DNA from: Burkholderiales bacterium
GTDB taxonomy: Bacteria; Pseudomonadota; Gammaproteobacteria; Burkholderiales; Burkholderiaceae_C
Length of the DNA stretch: 64,000 nt
NCBI GenBank assembly: GCA_017307865.1
Contig: JAFKGE010000031.1
Coordinates: 1 to 64,000, forward strand
Direction of reading: 5' to 3'
A model generated the notes under the pieces. The model was not told where the DNA came from, did not search any database, and saw nothing but the letters and a program-made list of their open reading frames with translations. Shown here one piece after another: positions 21,500-31,298 of the stretch. Both the position numbers and the translations under genes were made by a program. The stretch's first letter is position 1. The number at the start of each line of letters is the position of its first letter.

Positions 21500-22240
21500 C
21501 TATTGCGCAAGCTCGTCGGCGCGCTCTTGCGCCGCGGCGAAGTCCAGGTCGCCCGAGTAGATGGCGCGCCCGCAGATCACGCCCTCGACGCCCTCGCCCT
21601 CGACCGCGCACAGGGCCTCGATGTCGGCCATGCTCGACAGCCCGCCGGAGGCGATCACCGGGATGGACAGCGCCTGCGCCAGCTTGACGGTGGCCTCGAC
21701 GTTGATGCCCGAGAGCATGCCGTCGCGCCCGATGTCGGTGTAGACGATGGACTCGACGCCCCAGTCCTCGAACTTGCGCGCCAAGTCGACCACCGCGTGG
21801 CCCGTGAGCTTGCTCCAGCCATCGGTGGCGACCTTGCCGTCCTTGGCGTCCAGGCCGACGATGATGTGGCCGCCGAAGGCGCTGCAGGCGTCCTTCAGAA
21901 AGCCCGGGTTCTTGACGGCCGCGGTGCCGATGATGACGTAGCGCATGCCGGCGTCGATGTATTTCTCGATCGTGTCCAGATCGCGAATGCCGCCGCCCAG
22001 CTGCACCGGGATGTCCTCGCCCACTTCCTTCAGGATGGCCTTGATGGCGCCCAGGTTTTGCGGCTTGCCGGCAAAGGCGCCGTTCAGGTCCACCAGGTGC
22101 AGGCGGCGCGCGCCCTGGTCCAGCCAGTGCGCGGCCATCTCGGCCGGGGCTTCGCTGAAGGTGGTGGCCTGGGCCATGTCGCCTTGCTTGAGGCGCACGC
22201 AATGGCCGTCCTTGAGGTCGATCGCGGGAATCAGCAGCAT
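21500..22240 (-). CDS. hisA: Phosphoribosylformimino-AICAR isomerase HisA
   Basis: Protein of 246 residues, a TIM barrel homologous to HisF. Catalytic Asp is in IPAIDLKDG near the N-terminus and the partner Asp in YTDIGRDGM at about 130; phosphate-binding loops LGGGIRDL and ASGGLSSM are present. Carries out step 4 of the pathway. Start ATG at [15 protein letters not shown]. Confidence 0.97.
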   Translation of the reverse strand: MLLIPAIDLKDGHCVRLKQGDMAQATTFSEAPAEMAAHWLDQGARRLHLVDLNGAFAGKPQNLGAIKAILKEVGEDIPVQLGGGIRDLDTIEKYIDAGMRYVIIGTAAVKNPGFLKDACSAFGGHIIVGLDAKDGKVATDGWSKLTGHAVVDLARKFEDWGVESIVYTDIGRDGMLSGINVEATVKLAQALSIPVIASGGLSSMADIEALCAVEGEGVEGVICGRAIYSGDLDFAAAQERADELAQ

Positions 22241-22318
22241 GATCGGTTGAGAAAGAAAATGACTGGTTGCGCTTGATGTGCTTGCGCGAAATACTATGAA
22301 AAGAAGAGTGACCGCCGA

Positions 22319-22990
22319 TCAGGGGTCCCAGTGCAGGAAGTTGCGATACAGCTGCAGGCCCTGCGCCGCGCTTTTTTCGGGGTGAAACTGCGTGGCAAAA
22401 ATATTATCGCGTGCGATGGCCGAGGCAAAACGCACGCCGTATTCGGTCTCGCCCGCGCCGTGGGCCGCCGCCTTGGGCCGGGCATAAAAGCTGTGCACGA
22501 AGTAGAACCACTGGCCGTCGGCCTGCTCGCCCCACACCGGGTGCGGGCGGCGGTGGAACACGCGGTTCCAGCCCATCTGCGGCACCTTGTAGCGGCTGCC
22601 GTCGGGCGCGTGCTGGCCGGCCAGCTCGAAGCGCAGCACCTCGCCGGCAATCAGGCCCAGGCCCTGGGTTCCGGCCGCCGTGGGGCCTTCGGCGCTGTGG
22701 TCCAGCAGCATCTGCATGCCCACGCAGACGCCGAACAGCGGCTTGCTGGCCGCCGCCTGCAGCACCGATTCGAGCAGGCCCGACTCGCGCAGCTCGCGCA
22801 TGCAGTCGGCGATCGCGCCCTGGCCGGGCAGCACCACGCGGTGGGCGGCGCGCACCTGGGCCGCATCGGAGGTGATGACGGCGTTGACGTGCGTGTCCTG
22901 CGTGGCGTGCATCACGGCCTGCGCCACCGAGCGCAGGTTGCCCATGCCGTAGTCGACCACGGCAACGGTTTGGTTGACTCTTGAATTCAT
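22319..22990 (-). CDS. hisH: Imidazole glycerol phosphate synthase glutaminase subunit HisH
   Basis: Protein of 223 residues, a class I glutamine amidotransferase. Catalytic Cys in [11 protein letters not shown], with the His/Glu pair in [13 protein letters not shown] near the C-terminus. Family core starts at [14 protein letters not shown], so the first 8 residues (MNSRVNQT) are an extension; their start codon lies in a copy of repeat A. Supplies ammonia to HisF. Confidence 0.97.
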   Translation of the reverse strand: MNSRVNQTVAVVDYGMGNLRSVAQAVMHATQDTHVNAVITSDAAQVRAAHRVVLPGQGAIADCMRELRESGLLESVLQAAASKPLFGVCVGMQMLLDHSAEGPTAAGTQGLGLIAGEVLRFELAGQHAPDGSRYKVPQMGWNRVFHRRPHPVWGEQADGQWFYFVHSFYARPKAAAHGAGETEYGVRFASAIARDNIFATQFHPEKSAAQGLQLYRNFLHWDP

Positions 22991-23040
22991 AGCTGCTCGC
23001 GCTTGCTGGACGCGGGCTGGGGCCCGATTTGGCTTAAAGA
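22984..23040. repeat. Repeat A copy upstream of hisH
   Basis: catagctgctcgcgcttgct, then gggctggggcccgatttggc. On the minus strand the core AGCTATGAATTC includes the hisH ATG (other copies have AGCTATCAAAT). Confidence 0.75.
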
Positions 23041-23633
23041 ACCCCTTTGGTGGACGGGATTTGCCCGGCCGCGCGCGGGTCGGGCGTGAGCGCCATGCGC
23101 AGCGCGCGGCCGAAGGCCTTGAAGATGGTCTCGACCTGGTGGTGCGCGTTGACGCCCTTGAGGTTGTCGATGTGCAGCGTGACGTGGGCGTGGTTGACGA
23201 AGCCCTGGAAGAACTCGTGCACCAGCTGGGTGTCCAGGCCGCCGATCATGCCGCTGGAAAAGCGCGCGTCCAGCACCAGGCCGGGGCGGCCCGAGAAGTC
23301 GACCACCACGCGCGACAGCGCCTCGTCCAGCGGCACGTAGCTGTGGCCGTAGCGCGTGATGCCCGCCTTGTCGCCCACCGCCTGGCACACCGCCTGGCCC
23401 AGGGCGATGCCCACGTCTTCCACCGTGTGGTGGCCGTCGATGTGCAGGTCGCCCTGGGCCTCGATGTCCAGGTCGATCAGGCCGTGGCGCGCGATCTGGT
23501 CGAGCATGTGGTCGAAAAAGCCGATGCCGGTGGCCAGCCGGGAACGGCCGCTGCCGTCCAGGTCGAGGCGGACATGGATCTTCGTTTCGGCGGTGTCGCG
23601 CGAAACCTCGGCGGTGCGGGCTGGGGTCGTCAT
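23034..23633 (-). CDS. hisB: Imidazoleglycerol-phosphate dehydratase HisB
   Basis: Protein of 199 residues, the monofunctional dehydratase form without the N-terminal phosphatase domain found in enterics. Metal-binding motifs [16 protein letters not shown] and [14 protein letters not shown], and a second pair including [14 protein letters not shown], are clear. The start is an ATG that overlaps the hisC stop (ATGA). Step 6 of the pathway. Histidinol-phosphate phosphatase is not encoded here. Confidence 0.97.
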   Translation of the reverse strand: MTTPARTAEVSRDTAETKIHVRLDLDGSGRSRLATGIGFFDHMLDQIARHGLIDLDIEAQGDLHIDGHHTVEDVGIALGQAVCQAVGDKAGITRYGHSYVPLDEALSRVVVDFSGRPGLVLDARFSSGMIGGLDTQLVHEFFQGFVNHAHVTLHIDNLKGVNAHHQVETIFKAFGRALRMALTPDPRAAGQIPSTKGVL

Positions 23634-24739
23634 AGGGCGGCTTGCAGGGCGGCCAGCATCTGCGCGTTCTCGTCGGCGGTGCCCACCGTCAGGCGCAGGC
23701 ACTGGGCCAGCAGAGCATGCATTTTAGAAACGTTTTTGACCAGCACCCCGCGCGCGCGCATGCCCTCGAAGGCCTTGGTGGCATCGGGCACGCGCACGAG
23801 GATCATGTTGGCCTGGCTGGGAAAGGCGTGCACGCCGGGCAGCTGCGCCAGCGCTTCAAAAAGAAGAGCGCGTTGCGCACGGATGTCCTGCGCTTGCGCG
23901 GCAAAAACATCGGAATGTCCGAGTGCGAACAGCGCGCATTCGGCGTTCAGCACGCTCACGTTGTAGGGCGGGCGCACCTTGTCCAGCTCGGCCACCAGCG
24001 TGGCCTCGCCCAGCAGGTAGCCGATGCGCACGCCCGCCAGGCCGTACTTGCTGAGGGTGCGCAGGATCAGCACGTGGCGGTGCTGCGCCGGCGCGGCGCG
24101 CACGTTCTCGATCCAGCTGCGCGCGGCAAAGGGCTGGTAGGCCTCGTCCATCACCACCAGGCCGCCGGCCGCGCCCTGCGCGGCGATGATGCGGGCGATG
24201 GCGCCCTCGTCCCACAGCGTGCCGGTGGGGTTGTTGGGGTAGGCCAGGTAGACGATGGCCGGGCGGTGCCGGGCAATCGCCGCCAGCATGGCCGCTTCAT
24301 CCAGCTCGAAGTCGGCCGTGAGCGGCACGCCGTGAAAGGCCAGACCCTGCAGCTGCGCGCTCATGGCGTACATGACGAAGCCCGGCAGCGGCGCCAGAAC
24401 GCTCGCGCCGGGCAGGTCGCAGGCCAGCGCCAGCAGGCTGATCAGCTCGTCCGAGCCGTTGCCCAGCATCAGCGACCAGTCGGCCGGCGGCTGCGCGTGG
24501 CCCCACAGCGCGGTCTTCAGCGCATCGATGCGCTCGCCGGGATAGCGGTTGACGGCCACCTGGCCCAGCCGCGCGCCCAGTTCGGCCTGCAGCGCGGGCG
24601 ACAGCCGGTGCGGGTTTTCCATCGCGTCGAGCTTGATCAGCCCGCGCGAATCCTGCACCGCGTAGGCGTGCATGCCCTGCACGTCGTGGCGGATGCGGGC
24701 CAGGGGCTTGGGGGTAGCGGAGGAAATCGGAGCGTTCAT
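23630..24739 (-). CDS. hisC: Histidinol-phosphate aminotransferase HisC
   Basis: Protein of 369 residues, PLP-dependent fold type I. The PLP lysine is in [16 protein letters not shown]; other signatures are [22 protein letters not shown] and [13 protein letters not shown]. It transaminates imidazole acetol phosphate with glutamate. The start is the ATG for [16 protein letters not shown]. Its upstream neighbour is the toxin gene rather than hisD, which is unusual. Confidence 0.97.
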   Translation of the reverse strand: MNAPISSATPKPLARIRHDVQGMHAYAVQDSRGLIKLDAMENPHRLSPALQAELGARLGQVAVNRYPGERIDALKTALWGHAQPPADWSLMLGNGSDELISLLALACDLPGASVLAPLPGFVMYAMSAQLQGLAFHGVPLTADFELDEAAMLAAIARHRPAIVYLAYPNNPTGTLWDEGAIARIIAAQGAAGGLVVMDEAYQPFAARSWIENVRAAPAQHRHVLILRTLSKYGLAGVRIGYLLGEATLVAELDKVRPPYNVSVLNAECALFALGHSDVFAAQAQDIRAQRALLFEALAQLPGVHAFPSQANMILVRVPDATKAFEGMRARGVLVKNVSKMHALLAQCLRLTVGTADENAQMLAALQAAL

Positions 24740-24740
24740 G

Positions 24741-25196
24741 TCAGTCTTCCTGGCCCGGGGGCAAGTCGTCCGGGCCGGTTCGAAACGGGTTGAGCACCTG
24801 CACGGTCTCGAAGCGCTGCTGGTGCTGCAGGTCCTCGCTCAGCAGAAAGCGGCAACCCTGCTGCTGGGCCGAGGACACGATCAGCGCGTCCCAGTAGCTG
24901 AGCGCATAGCGGTCCTGCAACGCCCAGGCACCGTCGATCACGTAGGTGTCCAGGTGCGGCGGCTGCCACTGGCGCAGGTTGCGCACCTGCGCGCGCGCCT
25001 GCTGCACCGGCATCACGGCGCGAAACTTGGTGATGGCATTGTTGTAGAACTCGTTGAGCACCTGGGTGCTGATGCGCCCGCTCTGCCGCGTCCAGCACCA
25101 GCGAACCCACTCGCGCGCGCGCGCCTGCTTGGGCAGATCGCGCTCGTCCACGGTGTAGAGAAAGACGTTGGTGTCAACGAAAACGAGCGCGCTCAT
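24741..25196 (-). CDS. PIN-domain protein, probable VapC-type toxin
   Basis: Protein of 151 residues with the PIN nuclease pattern: VFVDTNVFLY (first Asp, about residue 8), a mid-protein acidic helix with LNEFYNNAI, SYWDALIVSSAQ (conserved Asp about 109) and LLSEDLQHQQ. PIN toxins cut RNA with a Mg-dependent acidic site. It starts within the 3' end of the upstream antitoxin-like gene (23-bp overlap), the normal arrangement of a toxin-antitoxin pair, and lies 2 bp upstream of hisC. Confidence 0.85.
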   Translation of the reverse strand: MSALVFVDTNVFLYTVDERDLPKQARAREWVRWCWTRQSGRISTQVLNEFYNNAITKFRAVMPVQQARAQVRNLRQWQPPHLDTYVIDGAWALQDRYALSYWDALIVSSAQQQGCRFLLSEDLQHQQRFETVQVLNPFRTGPDDLPPGQED

Positions 25197-25410
25197 ACAT
25201 CTCGTCGCGGCTCAGGTAAGGCCCGTCGCTCACGCCCCAGGATTCGAAGCGCAAGGCCTCGCGCATGGCCTGCGCGTAAGCGTCTTCCTGACGCATCTTC
25301 TCGGCCAGCAACTCGCCCACCATGCGCGAGACGCTGCTGCCGCGCTTGGCCGCCTCGATGCGCGCCCATTCGAGCACGCTTTCCTCGACGGTGATGGTGA
25401 GGTTCTTCAT
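25174..25410 (-). CDS. Antitoxin-like ribbon-helix-helix protein, partner of the PIN toxin
   Basis: Protein of 78 residues. The N-terminus MKNLTITVEESVLEWARIEA with KRGSSVSRMVGELLAE resembles ribbon-helix-helix antitoxins (DUF6364-type). The C-terminus (YLSRDEMYERARFR) would wrap the toxin. The ATG at 25410 is used because upstream codons in frame run back through the operator palindromes. Likely autoregulated: a perfect palindrome lies about 15-45 bp upstream. Confidence 0.8.
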   Translation of the reverse strand: MKNLTITVEESVLEWARIEAAKRGSSVSRMVGELLAEKMRQEDAYAQAMREALRFESWGVSDGPYLSRDEMYERARFR

Positions 25411-25422
25411 GCCCGCCAGTCT

Positions 25423-25453
25423 ACACGAATTTCGTGTTACACGAAATTCGTGT
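25423..25453 (-). promoter_or_regulatory. Tandem palindromic operator/promoter of the toxin-antitoxin pair
   Basis: Two 15-bp palindromes, ACACGAATTTCGTGT (25423-25437) and ACACGAAATTCGTGT (25439-25453), separated by one base, together form a 31-bp perfect palindrome. On the minus strand TTGAAT, 17 bp and TGTAAC form a -35/-10-like pair overlapping them, consistent with autorepression. Confidence 0.75.
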
Positions 25454-25467
25454 TGCCAATTCAAGCG

Positions 25468-26682
25468 CTAGGGTTTCTGGCGCTGCAGCCCCTCCAGCGC
25501 TGCCAGGTCGAGCTGGCCCATGGCGCCGCGCACGCCGTCGATGGGCACGCCGCGGCCTTCCACGCTCACCACCAGGCCGTTCTTCAGGATGGTCTTGGCG
25601 TCGGCCTCGCTGCCGTCCTTGCGGTAGTCCTCGTGCAGGGTGCGCCCGCCCGCCTGCCAGGTTTTCTCGATGCGGCCGTCGCTTTCCTTCTCGCCCTGCA
25701 CCAGGCCGGCCATCTGCGCCAGGCCCGACAGGCCGCCCATGTCGATGATCTCGGCGCGCAGATGCTTGTCGCCGCTGCCGTACTCGGCCTGCGCCTGGCC
25801 CATGCTGACGCCCATGGCCTGATTGTTCTGCACCTCCAGCGCCGTGCGCGGCAGGCCCGCCAGTTGATCGGGCAGCGCGGCCTTGAGCGCCTGCACGTCG
25901 ACGCTACCCTGCGCGCCACCCAGCGCGCCCATGGCCACCGCCGCGGCCTGCCCGGCGGCCGCGGCGGCGCTGGCCGGGTTGCCGCTCTTTTGCGCCTGCT
26001 CCATCTGGCGCGTGGCCTCCTCCATCTTCTTGCCGGCGGCCGCCAGCGCGGCCGAGTCGATGGCGACCTTGCCCTGCGGCGTGGTAATCGACACTCCGCC
26101 ACCCATCATCGGGTGGTGCGGCCGAAACAGCGCCAGCAGCGCGCCGAAGACCACGCCCAGCACGATCGACGCCACGATCAGCACCAGGGTGTAGACCGCC
26201 GATTTTTCGGGCGGGTTCTTCATCAGCACCGGCAGCCCGGTGTAGATCAGGTAGATCGAGTACAGCGCCGCCAGCAGCCCCAGCATGGACAGCATGGGCA
26301 GCAGGCTGAACACGCCGCCCACCAGCGCGGCCGTGCTGGCGTACACCGTCAGCTTGAGCGCCTGGATGGGGCTTTGCACCCCGCCGAAGCGCGGCGCCAG
26401 CGCGTTGGCGATCAGCGACAGCACGTAGATGCCGACCAGGCTCAGCACGTAGGACAGCACCGCGTTGCCCAGCCCCGCCAACGGCGACAGCCGCACCGTG
26501 AAGCCGAAGCCGCCCACGCCGATCAGCGACATGCCGATGAAGCCGCACACCGCCGGAATGGCGGCCAGCCACATCAGGTAGCCCTTGTACAGCCCGGCCG
26601 GCGTGGCCGGTTCGGCCTCGATCAGGCCCCAGGTGGGGCGGGGGTTGAGCAAGATGGCCTTGGCGCGATCGGCGATGTTCAT
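25468..26682 (-). CDS. Yip1-domain membrane protein, function unknown
   Basis: Protein of 404 residues. The N-terminal half (about 35-190) has five or six hydrophobic helices with the Yip1-type start NIADRAKAILLNPRPTWGLI. The C-terminal half is soluble, Ala/Gln-rich (ALAAAGKKMEEATRQMEQAQ) and ends in an extended domain with YRKDGSEADAKTILKNG. Start ATG at MNIADRA; the longer form only adds a basic stretch. Located between hisD and the toxin-antitoxin pair, interrupting the his cluster. Confidence 0.8.
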   Translation of the reverse strand: MNIADRAKAILLNPRPTWGLIEAEPATPAGLYKGYLMWLAAIPAVCGFIGMSLIGVGGFGFTVRLSPLAGLGNAVLSYVLSLVGIYVLSLIANALAPRFGGVQSPIQALKLTVYASTAALVGGVFSLLPMLSMLGLLAALYSIYLIYTGLPVLMKNPPEKSAVYTLVLIVASIVLGVVFGALLALFRPHHPMMGGGVSITTPQGKVAIDSAALAAAGKKMEEATRQMEQAQKSGNPASAAAAAGQAAAVAMGALGGAQGSVDVQALKAALPDQLAGLPRTALEVQNNQAMGVSMGQAQAEYGSGDKHLRAEIIDMGGLSGLAQMAGLVQGEKESDGRIEKTWQAGGRTLHEDYRKDGSEADAKTILKNGLVVSVEGRGVPIDGVRGAMGQLDLAALEGLQRQKP

Positions 26683-26817
26683 GACAGGGCTCCGTCGTGG
26701 GAAGAAGGGCACGGTACCCGATTCATCGCCCGCGTCAATGCCCGCCGGCCCGCCGAAAGGCCGTAGACAGTTCAGCCGACCCCCTCCTGCTGGGGGCGGG
26801 CCAGGCGCAGCGCGCCG

Positions 26818-28167
26818 TCAGGGCTTCAGGCGCAGCTCGGCCGCGCGCGCGTGCGCCTGCAGGCCCTCGCCATGCGCCAGCACGCTGGCGATGCGGCCGA
26901 TCTGCTGTGCGCCGGCCTCGCTGACTTCGATCAGGCTGCTGCGCTTTTGAAAGTCGTACACCGACAGCGGCGAGGAAAAGCGCGCCGTGCCGCTGGTGGG
27001 CAGCACGTGGTTGGGGCCGGCGCAGTAGTCGCCCAGGCTTTCGCTGGTGTAGGCGCCCAGGAAGATCGCGCCGGCGTGGCGCAGCAGCGGCTCCCAGCGC
27101 TGGGGCGTGCGGCTGGCGATCTCCAGGTGCTCGGGCGCGATGCGGTTGGCCAGGGTGCAGGCCTCTTCCATGCTGCGCGTGTGGATGAGCGCGCCGCGGC
27201 CGGCCAGGCTGGCGGCGATGATCGGCGCGCGCGCCAGCGTGGGCAGCAGGCGGTTCATGGCCGCCTGCACCTGCTCGATGTAGTCGGCGTCGGGGCTAAG
27301 CAGGATGGCCTGCGCCAGCTCGTCGTGCTCGGCCTGGCTGAACAGGTCCATCGCCACCCAGTCGGGCGGCGTGCTGCCGTCGGCCAGCACCAGGATTTCA
27401 CTCGGGCCGGCGATCATGTCGATGCCCACGGTGCCGAACACGCGCTTCTTGGCGCTGGCCACGTAGGCGTTGCCGGGGCCGGTGATCTTGTCGACCTTGG
27501 GAATGGCGGCGGTGCCGTAGGCCAGCGCCGCCACGGCCTGCGCGCCGCCGACGGTGAAGGCGCGCGTGACGCCGGCCACGTGCGCGGCGGCCAGCACCAG
27601 GGGGTTCCGGTCACCCTTCGAGTCCTTCGACGAGCCGTCCCTGCGGGCCGGCGTGGGCACCACCATGATGATCTCGCGCACGCCGGCCACGTGCGCGGGG
27701 ATGGCGTTCATCAGCACCGATGACGGATACGCGGCCTTGCCGCCGGGCACGTAGATGCCCACGCGGTCCAGCGGCGTCACCTTCTGGCCCAGCAGGGTGC
27801 CGTCCTCGTCGCGGTACATGGCGGTCTCGCCGCCCTGGGTCTTTTGCCACTCGTGAAAGCGGCGGATGCGACCGGCCGCGGCCTGCAGCGCCTGGCGCTG
27901 CTCGACGGGCAGACCGTCGAAGGCGGCGGCCAGTTCGTCGGCCTTGAGCTGCAGCGCGCCCATGCTGGTGGCCTGCACACCGTCGAAGCGCGCGGTGTAC
28001 TCCAGCACCGCCGCGTCGCCGCGCGCGCGCACGTCGGCCAGGATGGCGGCCACGCGCTCCTCGATGGCGGCGTCCTGCTCGGCGCTCCAGTGCAGGCGTT
28101 GCTGAAATTTTTGATCGAAATCGGCCTCGGCCGTTGACAGACGGGCGGGGGCAGCTATCAAATTCAT
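26818..28167 (-). CDS. hisD: Histidinol dehydrogenase HisD
   Basis: Protein of 449 residues that oxidises histidinol to histidine in two NAD-dependent steps. Signatures: [48 protein letters not shown] and the metal/substrate histidines in AEHDELAQA and APEHLEI. Its ATG overlaps the hisG stop (ATGA). The first 18 residues or so ([18 protein letters not shown]) are encoded by a copy of repeat A; conserved sequence starts only at about residue 25. Confidence 0.97.
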   Translation of the reverse strand: MNLIAAPARLSTAEADFDQKFQQRLHWSAEQDAAIEERVAAILADVRARGDAAVLEYTARFDGVQATSMGALQLKADELAAAFDGLPVEQRQALQAAAGRIRRFHEWQKTQGGETAMYRDEDGTLLGQKVTPLDRVGIYVPGGKAAYPSSVLMNAIPAHVAGVREIIMVVPTPARRDGSSKDSKGDRNPLVLAAAHVAGVTRAFTVGGAQAVAALAYGTAAIPKVDKITGPGNAYVASAKKRVFGTVGIDMIAGPSEILVLADGSTPPDWVAMDLFSQAEHDELAQAILLSPDADYIEQVQAAMNRLLPTLARAPIIAASLAGRGALIHTRSMEEACTLANRIAPEHLEIASRTPQRWEPLLRHAGAIFLGAYTSESLGDYCAGPNHVLPTSGTARFSSPLSVYDFQKRSSLIEVSEAGAQQIGRIASVLAHGEGLQAHARAAELRLKP

Positions 28168-28170
28168 ACC
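28112..28170. repeat. Repeat A copy forming the start of hisD
   Basis: On the minus strand, TATGAATTTGATAGCTGCC, CCCGTCTGTCAACGGCC and GAGGCCGATTTCGA match, position for position with small changes, the minus-strand form of the 30160 copy (TATATATTTGATAGCTGATG, CTTGTCTGTTGGGCG, GAGGCCGATTTGA). Confidence 0.75.
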
Positions 28171-28811
28171 ACCTCCGGCGACACCGCGGCCGCAAAGGCG
28201 TCGATGATGGGGCGCATGGCCGCGGTCTTGAGCTTGAGCGCCGCCTGGTTGACCACCAGGCGCGAACTGATGTCCATGATGTGCTCGACCTCGACCAGGT
28301 GGTTGGCCGCCAGCGTCTTGCCGGTGCTGACGAGGTCGACGATGGCCTCGGCCAGGCCGGTGAGCGGCGCCAGCTCCATGCTGCCGTACAGCTTGACCAG
28401 GTCCACGTGCACGCCCTTGTCGGCAAAAAAGCGCCGCGCGATGGTCGGGTACTTGGTGGCCACGGTGATGCGGCTGCCCTGGCGCACGGCGCTGGCGTAG
28501 TCGAAGCCCTCGGGCGCGGCCACCGCCATGTGGCAGCGCGCGATGCGCAAGTCCAGCGGCTGGTACAGGCCCGCGCCGCCGTGCTCGATCAGCGTGTCCA
28601 GCCCGGTCACGCCCAGGTCGGCACCGCCGTACTCGACATAGGTCGGCACGTCGGTGGCGCGCACCAGCACCACGCGCACCTCGGGCCGGTTGGTGGCCAG
28701 GATGAGCTTGCGCGAGGTCTCCGGGTCTTCCGTCACCGTGATGCCGGCGGCCGCCAGCAGCGGCAGGGTTTCATCGAAGATGCGGCCCTTGGACAAAGCA
28801 AGCGTGATCAC
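28164..28811 (-). CDS. hisG: ATP phosphoribosyltransferase, short form HisG
   Basis: Protein of 215 residues, the short HisG type that lacks the C-terminal histidine-binding regulatory domain and needs HisZ as partner; no hisZ lies in this window. Signatures: [44 protein letters not shown] and the PRPP loop with [17 protein letters not shown] start (28811) preceded by AAGGAG. The start region is tandemly repeated 32 and 64 nt upstream, coupling hisG to murA. Confidence 0.97.
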   Translation of the reverse strand: MITLALSKGRIFDETLPLLAAAGITVTEDPETSRKLILATNRPEVRVVLVRATDVPTYVEYGGADLGVTGLDTLIEHGGAGLYQPLDLRIARCHMAVAAPEGFDYASAVRQGSRITVATKYPTIARRFFADKGVHVDLVKLYGSMELAPLTGLAEAIVDLVSTGKTLAANHLVEVEHIMDISSRLVVNQAALKLKTAAMRPIIDAFAAAVSPEVV

Positions 28812-28843
28812 GATTGCGTCTCCTTTTTTTCAAGCGTGATCAC
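28808..28843 (-). CDS. Mini-ORF 2 ([11 protein letters not shown]) between murA and hisG
   Basis: Eleven sense codons from GTG at 28843, preceded by AGGAGG, ending in a TGA that overlaps the hisG GTG. Nearly the same peptide as mini-ORF 1, arising from the second 32-nt unit. The A-rich stretch (AAAAAAAGGAG) is the ribosome-binding site used by hisG. Confidence 0.5.
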   Translation of the reverse strand: MITLEKKETQS

Positions 28844-28871
28844 GATTTCGCCTCCTGTGTTTCAAGCGTGA

Positions 28872-28875
<4 letters not shown>
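28840..28875 (-). CDS. Mini-ORF 1 ([11 protein letters not shown]) between murA and hisG
   Basis: Eleven sense codons from an ATG that overlaps the murA stop codon (ATGA), ending in a TGA that overlaps the GTG of mini-ORF 2. It has no histidine codons, so it is not a classical his attenuator leader. Probably a by-product of the tandem duplication that keeps ribosomes moving from murA to hisG; peptide function is not claimed. Confidence 0.5.
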
Positions 28876-30149
<1,274 letters not shown>

Positions 30150-30159
30150 CGTGGCCGTT

Positions 30160-30228
30160 ATTCTTAAGTCAAATCGGCCTCCAGCGCCCAACAGACAAGC
30201 GCCATCAGCTATCAAATATATAGTATTA
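30160..30228. repeat. Repeat A copy between ibaG and murA
   Basis: cttaagtcaaatcggcctcc, agcgcccaacagacaagcgc and agctatcaaatatatagtat. One of the clearest full copies; it is the one the gltB, NIF3 and hisD in-gene copies align to best. Confidence 0.8.
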
Positions 30229-30468
30229 CTGGCCCTGCGCCGCCCATTCGGCGGGCGTGAAGGTGCGCATGGACAGCGCGTGCACCGCCTCGGACTGCAT
30301 CTGGCTTTCCAGCGTGGCGTAGACCAGCTGGTGGCGCGCGATGGTGCGCTGGCCCTCGAACCGCGGCGAGACGATGACGGCGAACCAGTGGCGGCCATCG
30401 CCCTCCACCTGCAGGTGCTCGCAGGGCAGGCCGGCGGCGATGATCTGTTGGATTTGTTCAGCGTCCAT
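30226..30468 (-). CDS. ibaG: BolA/IbaG-family protein
   Basis: Protein of 80 residues. The BolA core is visible as [19 protein letters not shown] followed by [17 protein letters not shown] and the helix with [12 protein letters not shown]. Its position next to murA and after mla genes is that of E. coli ibaG (yrbA), a BolA paralogue that binds an Fe-S cluster with monothiol glutaredoxins. Start ATG at [13 protein letters not shown]. Confidence 0.9.
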   Translation of the reverse strand: MDAEQIQQIIAAGLPCEHLQVEGDGRHWFAVIVSPRFEGQRTIARHQLVYATLESQMQSEAVHALSMRTFTPAEWAAQGQ

Positions 30469-30473
30469 GAGCG

Positions 30474-31298
30474 TCAGTTTCTGAGTTTGTAGCCGGTCTT
30501 CAGCAGGTGCAGCGTCAGCGCCGACACCGCCAGCACGCTGACCACCGCCACGCCCAGGCTGAACCAGGGCGAGACGTCGCTGACGCCGAAGAAGCCGTAG
30601 CGAAAGCCGTCGATCATGTAGAAGAACGGGTTGAAGCGGCTCACCGTCTGCCACACGGCAGGCAGGGTGTGAATGGAGTAGAACACACCGGCCAGAAAGG
30701 TCATGGGCATGACGATGAAGTTCTGGAACACCGCCATCTGGTCGAACTTGTCGGCCCACAGCCCGGCCAGCAGGCCCAGCACGCCCATCAGCAGCGCGCC
30801 CAGCACGGCAAAGGCAAGGATCCAGCCCGGCGCGGCGGCCTGCGGCGGCGCATACCACAGGGTGACCAGGTACACACCCACGCCCACCATCAGCCCGCGC
30901 AGCACGGCGGCGCCGACGTAGGCGATGAACCAGTGCCAGGCGTTCAGCGGCGTCAGCAGCAGGAACACCAGGTTGCCCATGATCTTGCTTTGCACCAGGC
31001 TGGAGGCGCTGTTGGCAAAGGCGTTCTGCAGCACGCTCATCATCACCAGGCCGGGCACCAGAAAAGCGACGTAGCCCACGCCCGGATACACCTGCACGCG
31101 CCCCTGCAGCACGTGGCCGAAGATCAGCAGGTACAGCACGCTGGTGAGCACCGGCGCGGCGATGGTCTGGGTGGCGACGCGCCAAAAGCGCAGCACCTCC
31201 TTGGTCAGCAGCATCTTCCAGCCGTCCTCGGGGGCCGGCAGGGCGTGCAGGTGGGGGGCGCCGGGCTGCGCGGGGGTGATGGCCTGTTCGGTGCTCAT
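30474..31298 (-). CDS. ABC-2 type transporter permease
   Basis: Protein of 274 residues with six predicted membrane helices and the ABC-2 permease signature (LLTPLNAWHWFIAYVGAAVLRGL; NPFFYMIDGFRYGFFG). The best-known relatives are YadH-like exporters. The ATG overlaps the stop of the upstream ATPase gene (ATGA), so the two are translationally coupled. Substrate unknown. Confidence 0.92.
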   Translation of the reverse strand: MSTEQAITPAQPGAPHLHALPAPEDGWKMLLTKEVLRFWRVATQTIAAPVLTSVLYLLIFGHVLQGRVQVYPGVGYVAFLVPGLVMMSVLQNAFANSASSLVQSKIMGNLVFLLLTPLNAWHWFIAYVGAAVLRGLMVGVGVYLVTLWYAPPQAAAPGWILAFAVLGALLMGVLGLLAGLWADKFDQMAVFQNFIVMPMTFLAGVFYSIHTLPAVWQTVSRFNPFFYMIDGFRYGFFGVSDVSPWFSLGVAVVSVLAVSALTLHLLKTGYKLRN

